A DNA stretch of 54,080 nucleotides from Candidatus Parabeggiatoa sp. HSG14 (GCA_030378085.1 JAUCGK010000003.1:1-54080); one strand, 5' to 3'; numbered from the stretch's first letter, positions 1 to 10,155 are shown. Numbers and translations are program-made. The notes: generated by a model not told the origin, from the sequence alone.

Positions 1-119
1 AACATCATTTGACACTTTGCTTTAATTTTTCTATTTTGGGACTTCCCCCTGTGTACGGGGGGTTAGGGGGGTGTCCTCAATTTTGCACTCCAGTTTGAAA
101 GCTATCTGCGTAACATCAG
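1..119. repeat. Partial MITE-like element (family D), inverted copy
   Basis: This stretch is the reverse complement of about 10408-10525 with roughly one mismatch. It ends at its right side with the same terminal sequence TGCGTAACATCAG that closes the copies at 10408-10642 and 45473-45624. The left part is cut off by the window edge. It contains the C-rich/G-rich palindrome around 41-76. No gene is visible here. Confidence 0.8.
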
Positions 120-218
120 TTAATAATCATTAAAAAAGAAAATTACTGAATGGGAAAAAGTATACGAGGAATTCAAACTTTAGAACGATGAAGGATATTG
201 AAGGACATTCCTAAGATT

Positions 219-1010
219 TTAAGATTGCTTAAGAATAGGACAAAAAAAGGGTTGCTCTCCTATTAAAGGTATTACTTTATTTACTGTAAGTTGGTATTTT
301 ATCTTCATTTCTTGACATAAAGAGATGGCTACTTTGTGATGTTGAGTTGGTTTCAGTAGCCAAAATTGCCATTTATTTGGCTCATCTTGCAATTTAGGAT
401 CAAAAGAAATACGTAATGGTTCATTTTCTGAAATATGAAAAGTAAATTGTTCTAGTGGTAATGATAGTCCCATACCACGTGCTTTAATATAAGATTCTTT
501 GAGTGTCCAATAGTCAAAAAAATGTGTTCGTCTTTCTTTCTCATCAATAGCATACAAATCTTTGACTTCTTGGGGAGAAAAAAATCTATCAGCGATATCA
601 ACTGTTGCACCGTGCCGTTCAATATTTTCGACATCTACTCCTACATCTTGTTTCAAAACGATACCACAAATAACTAAACCGTCTGTATGAGACAAATTAA
701 AGCGAAGTGATGGCATTCCTTCTGATGCTATAATTTCAGGTCGTCCATAAGCATTTTTGGAAAAACGCCAATGACCGGGTTCTATTTCAGTATAGCGGGA
801 TAGAGTGGTACGAATCAAAGCACGGGTAACAAGATATTGGTGTTGATGTTTTGCAAAATGAAATCTTTGTCGTTGTGCTTGTTCTTCTGGGGTCATCAAC
901 TTTTCATAAGCTGAAAGTAATTCGACATCTTGTATTTCATTAGGAAAGACAAACCATAAGTGAAGTTCATCTGGATTAAGTTTTAATGTTGGAAGTTTAG
1001 GAGATAACAT
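219..1010 (-). CDS. 4'-phosphopantetheinyl transferase, Sfp/HetI type
   Basis: Predicted to transfer the phosphopantetheine arm of CoA to a serine of acyl or peptidyl carrier proteins, switching on fatty acid, polyketide or nonribosomal peptide synthases in the cytoplasm. The 263-residue length fits the Sfp group rather than the short AcpS type. Family signatures are visible in order: FNLSHTDG near residue 104, the Mg-binding GVDVENIERH near 123, and the WTLKESYIKARGMGL signature near 168 with its catalytic Glu and Lys. ATG at 1010 is preceded by an A-rich leader without a strong ribosome site. No carrier-protein synthase lies in this window; the thioesterase and SnoaL-like genes at 43-44 kb are the only polyketide-like genes, and a link is inference only. 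Confidence 0.93.
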   Translation of the reverse strand: MLSPKLPTLKLNPDELHLWFVFPNEIQDVELLSAYEKLMTPEEQAQRQRFHFAKHQHQYLVTRALIRTTLSRYTEIEPGHWRFSKNAYGRPEIIASEGMPSLRFNLSHTDGLVICGIVLKQDVGVDVENIERHGATVDIADRFFSPQEVKDLYAIDEKERRTHFFDYWTLKESYIKARGMGLSLPLEQFTFHISENEPLRISFDPKLQDEPNKWQFWLLKPTQHHKVAISLCQEMKIKYQLTVNKVIPLIGEQPFFCPILKQS

Positions 1011-1140
1011 TTATCTTAATTCATTCTATGTCAGTAGCTGAACAAAACCTATTTTGCTTTTTAGTTCATCACTTTAGCAAATAGTGGGTTAGGTTAGATT
1101 TATAAAGCTCAATCGGCTTTAAATTTTTCCTTATTCATTT

Positions 1141-1242
1141 AGGAGTGAGGATTCAATAAAATACGAAAGTTGAAACCTGACAGGTTTTAAAAACCTGTCA
1201 GGTTTGCACCAAAATTTTGCAAATTATTAAATCCTTATTCAC
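1141..1242. repeat. Palindromic repeat element with CCTGACAGG core (family E)
   Basis: The core at 1174-1205 is a near-perfect palindrome, AACCTGACAGGTTTT followed by its complement. It is framed by a GGAGTGAGGATT-like left end and an AAATCCTTATTCAC right end, which are roughly inverted repeats of each other. The same arrangement occurs at 36813-36940, so this is an interspersed element and not only a hairpin. It sits between two minus-strand genes. Confidence 0.65.
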
Positions 1243-1362
1243 TTATCAATTATGAAGCACTGGTTGATGATAATAACATCAACACAGCATTAAAACAAAA
1301 GCGTTTCTAGTGGTTAAGATTGGTTCAGTTCTATAGTTTGTCAGATAAATATTTTGGCCTAA

Positions 1363-1395
1363 ATACCTGACAGGTTTTTAAAACCTGTCAGGTAT
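1363..1395. repeat. Perfect palindrome downstream of the giant gene
   Basis: ATACCTGACAGGTTTT is followed immediately by its complement. It begins 26 bp after the stop codon of the 1421-9412 gene, so its RNA hairpin could stop or stabilise that transcript. No long T run follows on the minus strand, so I call it a repeat and not a canonical intrinsic terminator. Confidence 0.6.
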
Positions 1396-1420
1396 CAAAT
1401 CCGAGATTTAGATTTAATTT

Positions 1421-4400
1421 TTATTCAACGGGCATATTATCAAAATCACAAACAATTTCGTCCGGTGTGATTTCTACACATAAATCATCGGGTGCCAGTT
1501 CGATAAGTGGTTCAAACTCTAACACTTCTCTGGCTTTTCCTCGCTTTCTAGTGCGCGTCCCCTCTTGAGAAGTATCGCCTAAAGCGTCAATGGTAATGCT
1601 ATATGTGAGCGTGTAATCTTCTCCCTCGACAAATTCATTGACCACAATACTTGGTTCAATGTTTTCTTCAATGTTTTCTTCAATGTTTTCTTCATCGCTT
1701 GGGGAATTTTTCACTTTAAATTCTGGCATTACGAGGTAAGTAATACCATTATATAAAACATAAAAGACACCATTGCTATTGAAGACAACATCTTCAACGC
1801 CTTCAAATTTGAACCCTTCTTCAATAAATACATCTGGCGAGAGTAACGTTGGGTTCATGGCTTGAGAAGTACCGTCAAAATAGATAACCTTGCCTTGTTC
1901 CAATTTGCGATCACGAGTTTTGTCAAAGTCAAAGTAAAGCCCTGGTTTCATCGCATCAGGCGCGTTATCAAAATCACAAACTACTTCCCCAGGTTCAATT
2001 TCAACACATAAGTCGTCTGGTGCAAGCTCAATAAGGGGATCAAAAATAGCCACTTGGCGAGCACTGCCACGTTGTCGTGTTTTAGGCAAAATTTCCATTA
2101 ACACATCACCACGTTTACCAATAATGACTTCACCACCATTGAGTAATTGACTCAATGCGGAAGGGTCTTTGGGTGCTGGCACGACTTTGTATTGTTTCTC
2201 ATCAGGTGTAGTTATTGTGTAAAAACCGCCTTCTGTCACAGCAAGTCCAATCGGTACTTTGTCGCCATCCACTTGAATCACGTTATCGATATCAGGGATA
2301 AAGCTATACTTAATGCCTTCTGCATCACCAGTTCCTTCCACAACCAAAAAGCCGTTGTCAGAATTTTGGGATAACACAAAATTGCTTAAATCTTCATCTT
2401 CAAGGGAACGAGTCATATTTTCCTTAATGCTGGTACCTTGCCCGCCTAGTCCCATCCCTTTACCTAAATCAGCCACTTGTGGGAGTTTTACGCCTTCTGG
2501 TATATTGGCGGGTGGTAAAGCTCTCGGTGTGAGTTTTGCTCCTGAAGGTGCGGTTATTTCACCACTGCTTGGATCGATTTGCCAACCAGGTGGCACAAAT
2601 TGCGCGGCGTTTTGAACGCTGATTTTATCCGCATCAAAGTTGGTGAAGAGTTTGGAAACATCGGCACTTGGCATTTGGGTAAATTCACCAGCATCTAGCG
2701 CTGAAAGATGTTCAGGGCTGAAGTGATTCAGTACCCCGGTTGATAATCCGCCCATGTTATTTGATTGAAGCCCGCCTAATGCGGCAGATGGCAATTGTTC
2801 AAGTTGTTCGGCATTTAATCCGCCTAACGTGTCCTTTGGCAATTCGGCCATTTGTTCTGGCTCCATTTCTCCCATCGCTTCAGGTGGAATCGCTTCCAAT
2901 TGTTCTTCTTCCAACCCTTGCAATGCTTCGGGTTCGATTTCAGCTAATTGTTCACCGGAAAGTTCTCCCATTAATTCAGTGGGCATGCCTTCCATATTGT
3001 CTGCTGTTAAACCGCCTAAGGCTTCCACCGGCATTTGCTCAAATTGTTCTAGGCTAAGAGATTCTAAGGTTTCAGCTTTAACTTCAGCCAGTTGCTCAGG
3101 ACTCAGATTGCTCATTGCTTCTGGGGAGATGGTTTCCAGATTTTCTGGTTCAAGTACACCAAAAACGCCAGGTTCTAATTCGCCTAAACTTTCTGCTTCT
3201 AAATTGGCAATGTCGGCTGCATCGAAACCAAAGTCTTCAAGTGCTGGTGGTTCACTGGGTAAAATAACGCCTGGACCCAAAATGACATCATCTGGTAAAT
3301 TAACACTTGGGCTGATTCGGACATTAGAAAGTACTGTCCCAGGTGCAATGTTGGCAGCGGTGATAATGGGAATATTATCTGGATCGCCACTGATTTCACC
3401 AGAAAGCGTACCACCACTGACTCTGGTACCTGCTGTTAATTGCACATCTTTCAGAACACTATCGGAATCGGCTTTAATTTGACCACCGATTTTGCCACCA
3501 ATCAATGTGGCTCCAGGAGCCAATTGCACGTCTTCAATAATGCCACCTATTTGACTATTATTGAGAATCGTGCCTGATAATGTGCCACCTGTGAGAGAAA
3601 GGCCCACAAACTCTGCATCAATAATTGTGCCTTGATTGTCTATTTCCCCGCTGAATTTACCACCGGTTATCACACCCGTTTCCAGAATGGTTGAATTAGA
3701 AATCAAGCCATTATTTTCGGCTTCTGCTCTGTAAATGGCGTGGGAAACTCTCCCTGTTTCTTCTACGATAACTTCGTCAAAAATATTTCCTTGGGCATTG
3801 AATACATCGGTTATTGGGCCTGTTGGCATTTGAACCGTTGATGGTATCGTTGTCGTCACTGTTGGCGGTAACTCAGATGAGGGAGTCGTGTCTTCTGTTG
3901 TTGTGTCTCCTGTAGTCGTTGTTGGAAGTTCTGAGGCAGAAGTTGTCACAGTATCAAGAATTGTCAATACGGCAATATTAACTCCTAATTGCCCGCCGCT
4001 TGTTGCTATCAAATTATTGAGAGTTAGCATCAGGGAGTTACCCGAGGTTGCTGTCTCAAGTAATGTAATAGTTATTTCCTTGTTACCACTTTCACCGGGT
4101 GCCCAAGTTAATGTGCCACTCGTTGGTTGGTAATCGACTCCAGCAGTTGCAGAAGCATCTAAAGTCGTATAATCAACTGAAACAATACCTGTTGTGGCTG
4201 TACGACTTATCGTAAGTGTGGCTATGCCTGGTTCACCTGCCTCTTTATGGGAAATATAGCCTTTTGCAGTGAAGCTGATGACATTATCACCTTTGGGCTG
4301 TTCCGTTGTGGGTGTTACCGGTTCATTCACTGGTGTTGTTGGTGTTTCCTCCGTTGGTATTGTTTCCCCCGGTGTTTCTCCAATCGGTGTTGGTATTTCC

Positions 4401-7400
4401 TCCGTTGGTATTGTTTCCTCCGGTGTTTCTTCAACCGGTATGACATCATCAACAATGGTAATGGATAACGTGTCAAGGGCTAATACGACTTTACTAGTCG
4501 ATGTTAAATTATTCAGTGTCAATAATAATGTATTGCCAGCAGTGGCACTGCTGAGTAAGTTGATGGTGACAATTTTGCTATCCATTTCGCCATCAGCCCA
4601 GGTGAGCGTACCGTTGGTGGCTTGGTAATCTTGGCCCGCAGTGGCACTATTGTTCACGGAGGCATAGTCAACTGAAACAATGCCTTTACTCCCTAAACGG
4701 CTCACGGGAATGCCAACATTGCCTAATTGGGTTGAAGCACTGGCATTGTTGGCAACGAAACTGACGATACTGTCAAAATCATTACTAAATGAGATACCCA
4801 TTGGATCAACAATACGCCCATCTACATCGGTGTCGTCACCCAATTTACCGTCAATCAGGTGATAATTGGCGACAACAACAGGTTTACTGCCAATCATCTT
4901 GGTGCTATAAGTCACGTTTGGAATCTCAAACCAATCTGTTGTAGTTGAATCACCAGGAATGAGTGGCCCATATTTTTGCAAGATGGGGTTTTGGGCTTTT
5001 TGCAAGGCATGGAAATAAACCTTCGCTTCGGTTTCAGCACATTCCAATTCAAAGTGCATCGTGCCTTGTGGAAATTGGTAAATGGGATTGTATTCGCCTT
5101 GATTGCTGGGCAAATCCGTATACGCATTATCAATCCAACAAGTGGAATCAACTTCCAAGGTCAAATATTCGCCGTCAACCTGATCGGGAATGCTAATCAC
5201 GTTGTTTTGTAGCGCATCTTTAATACCGTCTGCATTACCGTCGCCGTTGTTGGGAATGTTGGGATCATCAATAAAGGTGACGGTACAGGTTTTATCTTGA
5301 TTCATTTCCAGAGAACCTGTTGCATTACAATCGCCAGTTATAGCTTTTAACACCCATTCCGTTTCTGGTTGTGCATTGAAAGTGACTGTCGTGTCTTTGA
5401 GATAGTTGACTGTGCAGTTTTTGGAACATTGGAGACGTTCATCTGTTGAATTTACTGTCCCTTTACCAATAACAGTGATTGTCAAATCAAAGTATTGCTT
5501 AAAAAGAGCAGTACAAGATTTATCACTATCCATTAAGACGGTACCGTTACTATCACAATCACCGCTCCAACTGTCAAAAACATAGTTTGTATAGGGCGTT
5601 GCGCTTAGTGAGGTTTCAGTGCCTGAAACAAAACCTTGTAGGCAATCACTACCACAATCAATGCCTTCACCGCTTATCGTTCCTCCAACACTGTCTACCG
5701 TTAGTTCGTAGCTGATAGTTGATGGGAGTGGACAAGCCGAAGTTGTGACACTGGTTGAAACTGTCGTTGATTCACCTAATCCACTGGTGGCTGTGACGGA
5801 GTAATTGTAAGAATTATTGCAGGATAAACCGCTATCACTGTAGCCAGTCGCATTAGCCGCTGTGGTTGCAATTAAAGTACCGGCTCGTTCTACCTTAAAA
5901 TCAGTTTCTCCATCACTATTGTCAATCCAAGAGAGGTTGATTTGGGTTTGAGAACCACTGCCTGTTAAATTGGTGGGAGGCAATAAATCATATTCATAGG
6001 CACCAATATCACAAGTCGTCAGTTTGGGGCGAGTTTCACCACGTTGATCGGTAGCTTCACAAGTGCCATTATCGCCGGCATTAATTGCAGGACTGCCAGA
6101 TAATAGTGCCATTGTTTGGGTATCACCACCGTTGTTTTGCAAAGGACCGAATACTGGATCGCTGGTGGATATTGGAGTACCGCAACCTTGATGTACTTCA
6201 ATTAAGTTATTGATATCCGGTCCCCAAGTGCCACCTGGCCTCACATAACAGTCGTCAATACCACCACCTGTTGTATTATTGTTATCAGCAATTATCGTGT
6301 TTTGTAGATTTGCGGTGCCAGTAGCGGAAACTCGCAAGCCTGGGCCCCCGATGATAGAAGTGTTGTTAGCGATGGTACTGTTGGAAAGGTTGAGAATACC
6401 TCCAGCACCGGCCTGAAGTCCGCCACCTCCTTGACCTGCACCGACTCCGGTGACATTATTGCCACTAACAGTACTGTTGGTCACCGTCAAAGTGCTGTTA
6501 CTGACACTAGCACCACCGCCAGAGGTCGCATTATTTCCGGTTAGCGTGGACTTTTTAATTGTAGCAACCGCACCATTAATAACATTGATGCCACCTCCAT
6601 TACCAGCTCCCGCATTTCCATTAGCAATAGTCAAATTTTGAAAAATCACTGTACCTGCCGTGATTTCAAACACGCGCACCGCATTATTCCCACTGATGGT
6701 TATCTTTTGTCCAGTACCATCAATAGTGAGATTTTGAGCAATGTCTAATTGATTAGTCAAGGTTATGGTTTGCCCGGCAATGCTGGAATCAAAGGTAATG
6801 GTATCCCCAGCACTCGCATTAGCAATCACTTCGCGTAAAGTATTTTGTCCAGCCGCATAATTACCATCATCAAGGTCACCAATATTATCAACAACGAGAT
6901 TTCTTTTATAAACCAGGCTAAAATATTGCCCATCGCTCAAATTAATTCCACTAAATTCCACTGAATTACCATTAATCGTTGCGCCTGTTGTGGGAGTGGC
7001 ATCGCTGAAATTACCATCGGCATCAGTCAACAAGGTAAATTTGGTGGCATCGCTTAAATCTGCCCCGGCAACACTGGTTAAATCAAAACTCAGTGTCACT
7101 GAACCTACGTCACCGGTTTCGGCAACTTTCCATTCACGGGTAAAACGTTTACCATCGCCAGGGACTTCGGTAGAGGAGAAAGTTAAGGCACCATCATCAT
7201 TACCCCAAATCAAAAAATTACCATCGGCAATACCAGAACCGGTGATGGTGATAATGTCATCACTGTTGATACTACGAGATTTGGGTTGACTTAAAGTAGT
7301 GCCATTATCAGTGCCGATACCGGCAATATCATTGATGTAGCCACTGTGTGTACTAGTTGAAGGATAAATAGCAGTACCACTGGAATTAACATAATTAATC

Positions 7401-9412
7401 GTGCTGTCTAAAGTTATGCCATATTTGAGTGCTAAATAAGAATCGACTTTTTGGCGATCAGTATTAGATAAAGCAGTGTTATAAACAATTACTTCGGTTA
7501 TATCACCGTCAAAATATTGTGAGCCAGCACTATAAGCTGATCCAATAGCTTTGTTTGTACCAAAAAAGGAAATACTGTTTGTTGTTGGTCCAGCATCCAC
7601 AATACCTGCATGATAGAGATAAAAATCATTACCAGATCGCTGGGTACCTGATAAACGTGGAATACCATCATTTATTGTTGTGGTACCACTGTTAATAGTA
7701 GCAACACCAGATCGAACCTGAGTGATTTTACTCCCTAAGTAATATTGGTAATACGGTCCTGGGTTATTAAAAGTGGTTGTATCAGAACCTAATATTGTGG
7801 AAGGCCCAGCCCCTGAAGTTTTTTGCACAGAAAAAATTGTAAAAGAGTTAGTGCCTGTAATCCCTAATGGATCACCGACTAAAATTTCATCATCCGTGTT
7901 ATCAAAACGAACTACTGGATTAAAGTTAATCAAATCAGCAGTTGCATTTTCAAAAGTGGGTCTCGCCGCACCTGTACTGCTACCATTGTTAGCCAGTGTA
8001 CTTTGGTCATTCCACGTATCAATGGGATTGCCATCAGTGGTTGTGCTTGTACCCGCATTGGCTTTGAGCCAAAGTTGCAAATTGCTAAAAATATCGCTTG
8101 ATGTCGTATTATAAACCAGGCTAAAATATTGCCCATCGCTCAAATTAATCCCACTAAATTCCACTGAATTACCATTAATCGTTGCGCCCGTTGTTTCAGT
8201 GGCATCGCTAAAATTACCATCGGCATCAGTCAAGAGGGTAAATTTAGTCGCACTGCTTAAATCAGCACCAGCAACACTGGTTAAATCAAAACTCAATGTT
8301 ACCGAACCTACATCACCAGTTTCCGCGACTTTCCATTCACGGGTAAAACGTTTACCACTCGTAGGGACTTCGGTGGACAAAAAAGTTAAAGCACCATCAT
8401 CATTACCCCAAATTAAAAAGTTACCATCGGCAATACCAGAACCAGTAACAGTAACCACACTATCAGTATTGACACTACGAGATTTGGGTTGATTTAAAAC
8501 ACTACCACTATCAGTACCAATCCCGGCGATGTCATTGATGTAACTGCTATGAGTGCTAGTTGAAGGATAAATAGCAGTACCACTGGAATTGACATAATTA
8601 ATCGTACTGTCCAAAGTAATACCATATTTGAGTGCTAAATAAGAATCGACTTTTTGCCGATCTGTAATAGATAAAGCGGTATCATAGACAATTACTTCAG
8701 CCATATCTCCACCAAAATAATGTGTAGCTCCACTATAAGCAGAGCCAATGGCTTTATTTGCACCACTAAAGGAGATGGCGTTTGTTGTTGGTCCAACATC
8801 CACAGCACCAGCGTGATAGATATAAAAATCATTACCTATTCGTTGAGTAGCTGATAAGTGCGGAATGCCATCATTTCTTACGGTTATTGTACCCGAATTG
8901 ATATAGCCGACATTAGCATTAATATTACTTATTTCATTAAAACCATTAGCTATAGCGCATTGGTAATAGGGACCTGGGAGATGATTGGTTGTATCTGACC
9001 CTAATATCGTTGCAGTATCAGTATCAGAAGTTTGTTGAACGAAGAAAAGTGTGAAAGGGTTAGTACCAATGATGCCTAATGGATCACCCAATAAAATTTC
9101 ATCATCGGTGTCATCAAAACGAACTACTGGATTAAAGTTAATTAAATCAGCAGTTGCATTTTCAAAAGTGGGTCTTGCTGCACCAGTACTGCTACCATTG
9201 TTAGCCGGTGTACTTTGGTCACTCCAGGTATCAATGGGATTACCATCGGTGGTTGTGCTTGTACCCGCATTGGCTTTGAGCCAAAATTGCAAATTGCTAT
9301 TTACACCACCTGGCCCAGCAGCTAACACTGGCAAAGGCGTTAAAGCAAACCCTAATATAGCCATGGAAGCAATAAATACACCCCATGACCTCTTTAGTGA
9401 TTGAAAAAACAT
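1421..9412 (-). CDS. Giant exported multidomain protein (LamG-like, beta helix, Fn3, InlB-like, Calx-beta, 11-residue repeats)
   Basis: A 2663-residue protein, probably surface-exposed or released; adhesion is the best guess. ATG at 9412 follows AAAGGAG. Residues 1-31 form a signal peptide ending VLAAG. Approximate order: two ~400-residue LamG-like modules at 38-437 and 440-836, highly similar in protein and DNA; a right-handed beta-helix with a choice-of-anchor-Q-like end (DIGAYEY) at 838-1139; Fn3 at 1142-1225; two InlB-like repeats (SWSGDC) to 1382; a choice-of-anchor-U-like segment to 1540; two Calx-beta domains separated by an ETIPTEE-rich linker; a solenoid-like stretch rich in G-x-I/L turns (1867-2047); ~11-residue repeats of the type L-x-x-E-Q-L-x-x-x-x-x (2052-2257); and a C-terminal region carrying the LIELAPDDLCVEI motif twice. 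No LPXTG or GlyGly-CTERM anchor is visible. It stands alone as a transcript unit. Confidence 0.88.
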   Translation of the reverse strand: MFFQSLKRSWGVFIASMAILGFALTPLPVLAAGPGGVNSNLQFWLKANAGTSTTTDGNPIDTWSDQSTPANNGSSTGAARPTFENATADLINFNPVVRFDDTDDEILLGDPLGIIGTNPFTLFFVQQTSDTDTATILGSDTTNHLPGPYYQCAIANGFNEISNINANVGYINSGTITVRNDGIPHLSATQRIGNDFYIYHAGAVDVGPTTNAISFSGANKAIGSAYSGATHYFGGDMAEVIVYDTALSITDRQKVDSYLALKYGITLDSTINYVNSSGTAIYPSTSTHSSYINDIAGIGTDSGSVLNQPKSRSVNTDSVVTVTGSGIADGNFLIWGNDDGALTFLSTEVPTSGKRFTREWKVAETGDVGSVTLSFDLTSVAGADLSSATKFTLLTDADGNFSDATETTGATINGNSVEFSGINLSDGQYFSLVYNTTSSDIFSNLQLWLKANAGTSTTTDGNPIDTWNDQSTLANNGSSTGAARPTFENATADLINFNPVVRFDNTDDEILVGDPLGITGTNSFTIFSVQKTSGAGPSTILGSDTTTFNNPGPYYQYYLGSKITQVRSGVATINSGTTTINDGIPRLSGTQRSGNDFYLYHAGIVDAGPTTNSISFFGTNKAIGSAYSAGSQYFDGDITEVIVYNTALSNTDRQKVDSYLALKYGITLDSTINYVNSSGTAIYPSTSTHSGYINDIAGIGTDNGTTLSQPKSRSINSDDIITITGSGIADGNFLIWGNDDGALTFSSTEVPGDGKRFTREWKVAETGDVGSVTLSFDLTSVAGADLSDATKFTLLTDADGNFSDATPTTGATINGNSVEFSGINLSDGQYFSLVYKRNLVVDNIGDLDDGNYAAGQNTLREVIANASAGDTITFDSSIAGQTITLTNQLDIAQNLTIDGTGQKITISGNNAVRVFEITAGTVIFQNLTIANGNAGAGNGGGINVINGAVATIKKSTLTGNNATSGGGASVSNSTLTVTNSTVSGNNVTGVGAGQGGGGLQAGAGGILNLSNSTIANNTSIIGGPGLRVSATGTANLQNTIIADNNNTTGGGIDDCYVRPGGTWGPDINNLIEVHQGCGTPISTSDPVFGPLQNNGGDTQTMALLSGSPAINAGDNGTCEATDQRGETRPKLTTCDIGAYEYDLLPPTNLTGSGSQTQINLSWIDNSDGETDFKVERAGTLIATTAANATGYSDSGLSCNNSYNYSVTATSGLGESTTVSTSVTTSACPLPSTISYELTVDSVGGTISGEGIDCGSDCLQGFVSGTETSLSATPYTNYVFDSWSGDCDSNGTVLMDSDKSCTALFKQYFDLTITVIGKGTVNSTDERLQCSKNCTVNYLKDTTVTFNAQPETEWVLKAITGDCNATGSLEMNQDKTCTVTFIDDPNIPNNGDGNADGIKDALQNNVISIPDQVDGEYLTLEVDSTCWIDNAYTDLPSNQGEYNPIYQFPQGTMHFELECAETEAKVYFHALQKAQNPILQKYGPLIPGDSTTTDWFEIPNVTYSTKMIGSKPVVVANYHLIDGKLGDDTDVDGRIVDPMGISFSNDFDSIVSFVANNASASTQLGNVGIPVSRLGSKGIVSVDYASVNNSATAGQDYQATNGTLTWADGEMDSKIVTINLLSSATAGNTLLLTLNNLTSTSKVVLALDTLSITIVDDVIPVEETPEETIPTEEIPTPIGETPGETIPTEETPTTPVNEPVTPTTEQPKGDNVISFTAKGYISHKEAGEPGIATLTISRTATTGIVSVDYTTLDASATAGVDYQPTSGTLTWAPGESGNKEITITLLETATSGNSLMLTLNNLIATSGGQLGVNIAVLTILDTVTTSASELPTTTTGDTTTEDTTPSSELPPTVTTTIPSTVQMPTGPITDVFNAQGNIFDEVIVEETGRVSHAIYRAEAENNGLISNSTILETGVITGGKFSGEIDNQGTIIDAEFVGLSLTGGTLSGTILNNSQIGGIIEDVQLAPGATLIGGKIGGQIKADSDSVLKDVQLTAGTRVSGGTLSGEISGDPDNIPIITAANIAPGTVLSNVRISPSVNLPDDVILGPGVILPSEPPALEDFGFDAADIANLEAESLGELEPGVFGVLEPENLETISPEAMSNLSPEQLAEVKAETLESLSLEQFEQMPVEALGGLTADNMEGMPTELMGELSGEQLAEIEPEALQGLEEEQLEAIPPEAMGEMEPEQMAELPKDTLGGLNAEQLEQLPSAALGGLQSNNMGGLSTGVLNHFSPEHLSALDAGEFTQMPSADVSKLFTNFDADKISVQNAAQFVPPGWQIDPSSGEITAPSGAKLTPRALPPANIPEGVKLPQVADLGKGMGLGGQGTSIKENMTRSLEDEDLSNFVLSQNSDNGFLVVEGTGDAEGIKYSFIPDIDNVIQVDGDKVPIGLAVTEGGFYTITTPDEKQYKVVPAPKDPSALSQLLNGGEVIIGKRGDVLMEILPKTRQRGSARQVAIFDPLIELAPDDLCVEIEPGEVVCDFDNAPDAMKPGLYFDFDKTRDRKLEQGKVIYFDGTSQAMNPTLLSPDVFIEEGFKFEGVEDVVFNSNGVFYVLYNGITYLVMPEFKVKNSPSDEENIEENIEENIEPSIVVNEFVEGEDYTLTYSITIDALGDTSQEGTRTRKRGKAREVLEFEPLIELAPDDLCVEITPDEIVCDFDNMPVE

Positions 9413-9492
9413 TATCGTTTCTCCTTTGGTTGTAAAAAAAATCTCACTGACTCCCCTTTAAATAGAATGGAGAACTTACAATTTTTTGGTGA

Positions 9493-9589
9493 TATAGCAT
9501 TTCCCGATTGAATAAAGTACAACCTCCCCTAAATCCCCTCCTTAAATTAAAGAGGGGACTTGTACCTGATGCAATCGGGAAATGCTATA
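9493..9589. mobile_element. MITE-like element, family A, copy 1
   Basis: A 97-bp element with perfect 18-bp terminal inverted repeats, TATAGCATTTCCCGATTG at the left and its complement at the right. An inner palindrome (GTACAA-CCT-CCCCT against AGGGG-ACT-TTGTAC-like sequence) lies between them. Related copies occur at 10261-10335 and, split by another element, at 10905-11155. It is too short to encode a transposase. Confidence 0.85.
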
Positions 9590-9709
9590 AAAGTTTATTT
9601 TGAAAATTGGAGTCCAAAATTTATTTTGGAAAAATTGAGCTTAATTGAAATGTAATTGGGGCAAAAATTTGCGGAGCAAACTTTTGATGATTGTCAAGAT
9701 AGGTACTTA

Positions 9710-9915
9710 ACCTGAGTTCGATGTAAAAATAGAGTTAATTCAATATCGTTCCCAAATTTTATTTGGGAACGCACTGTTTGCCAAGCTTTGCTTGGCAAAA
9801 CTCGAAGCAAAGCTTCTGATGCATTGTGTTCCCAAATAAAATTTGGGCACAATTATCAGTGTATTATATAACAAATACAATTAGTTATATTCATCAACTT
9901 ATATCGAACTCAGGT
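9710..9915. mobile_element. MITE-like element, family B
   Basis: A 206-bp element with inverted ends ACCTGAGTTCGAT and ATCGAACTCAGGT. It is flanked by a direct repeat TACTTA at 9704-9709 and 9916-9921, compatible with a target-site duplication. Inside are further palindromes of the GTTCCCAAAT/ATTTGGGAAC and GCCAAGC type. There is no coding capacity. Confidence 0.78.
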
Positions 9916-9943
9916 TACTTAAGATTAGGGAGAAAGAAAATAA

Positions 9944-10155
9944 ACGCGATGCTCAACTTTTTAACTATTTGATTTTTTAAAATTATACGAAAATTTCTGC
10001 GTTTGAAGGGACTTGTAACCCTTGTTTATTTCCTTATGAATAATAGTGAAAATTTAAGAATGTCAATAACCCATTGATTTATCGTAGTCAGATTCAATGA
10101 GATATTGTTATTTTGATAATGATATAAGTATAGCTTAAAAAGTTGAGCATCGCGT
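9944..10155. mobile_element. MITE-like element, family C, with 8-bp target duplication
   Basis: A 212-bp element with inverted ends ACGCGATGCTCAACTTTTTA and the complement. Direct 8-bp repeats GAAAATAA flank it at 9936-9943 and 10156-10163, a clean target-site duplication. The interior is AT-rich and noncoding. Confidence 0.86.

Noticed and set aside
2313-3482. Long plus-strand open frames opposite the giant gene
   Set aside because: They mirror the minus-strand repeat codons (Ser/Pro/Ala-rich), as expected of antisense shadows of a periodic coding sequence.
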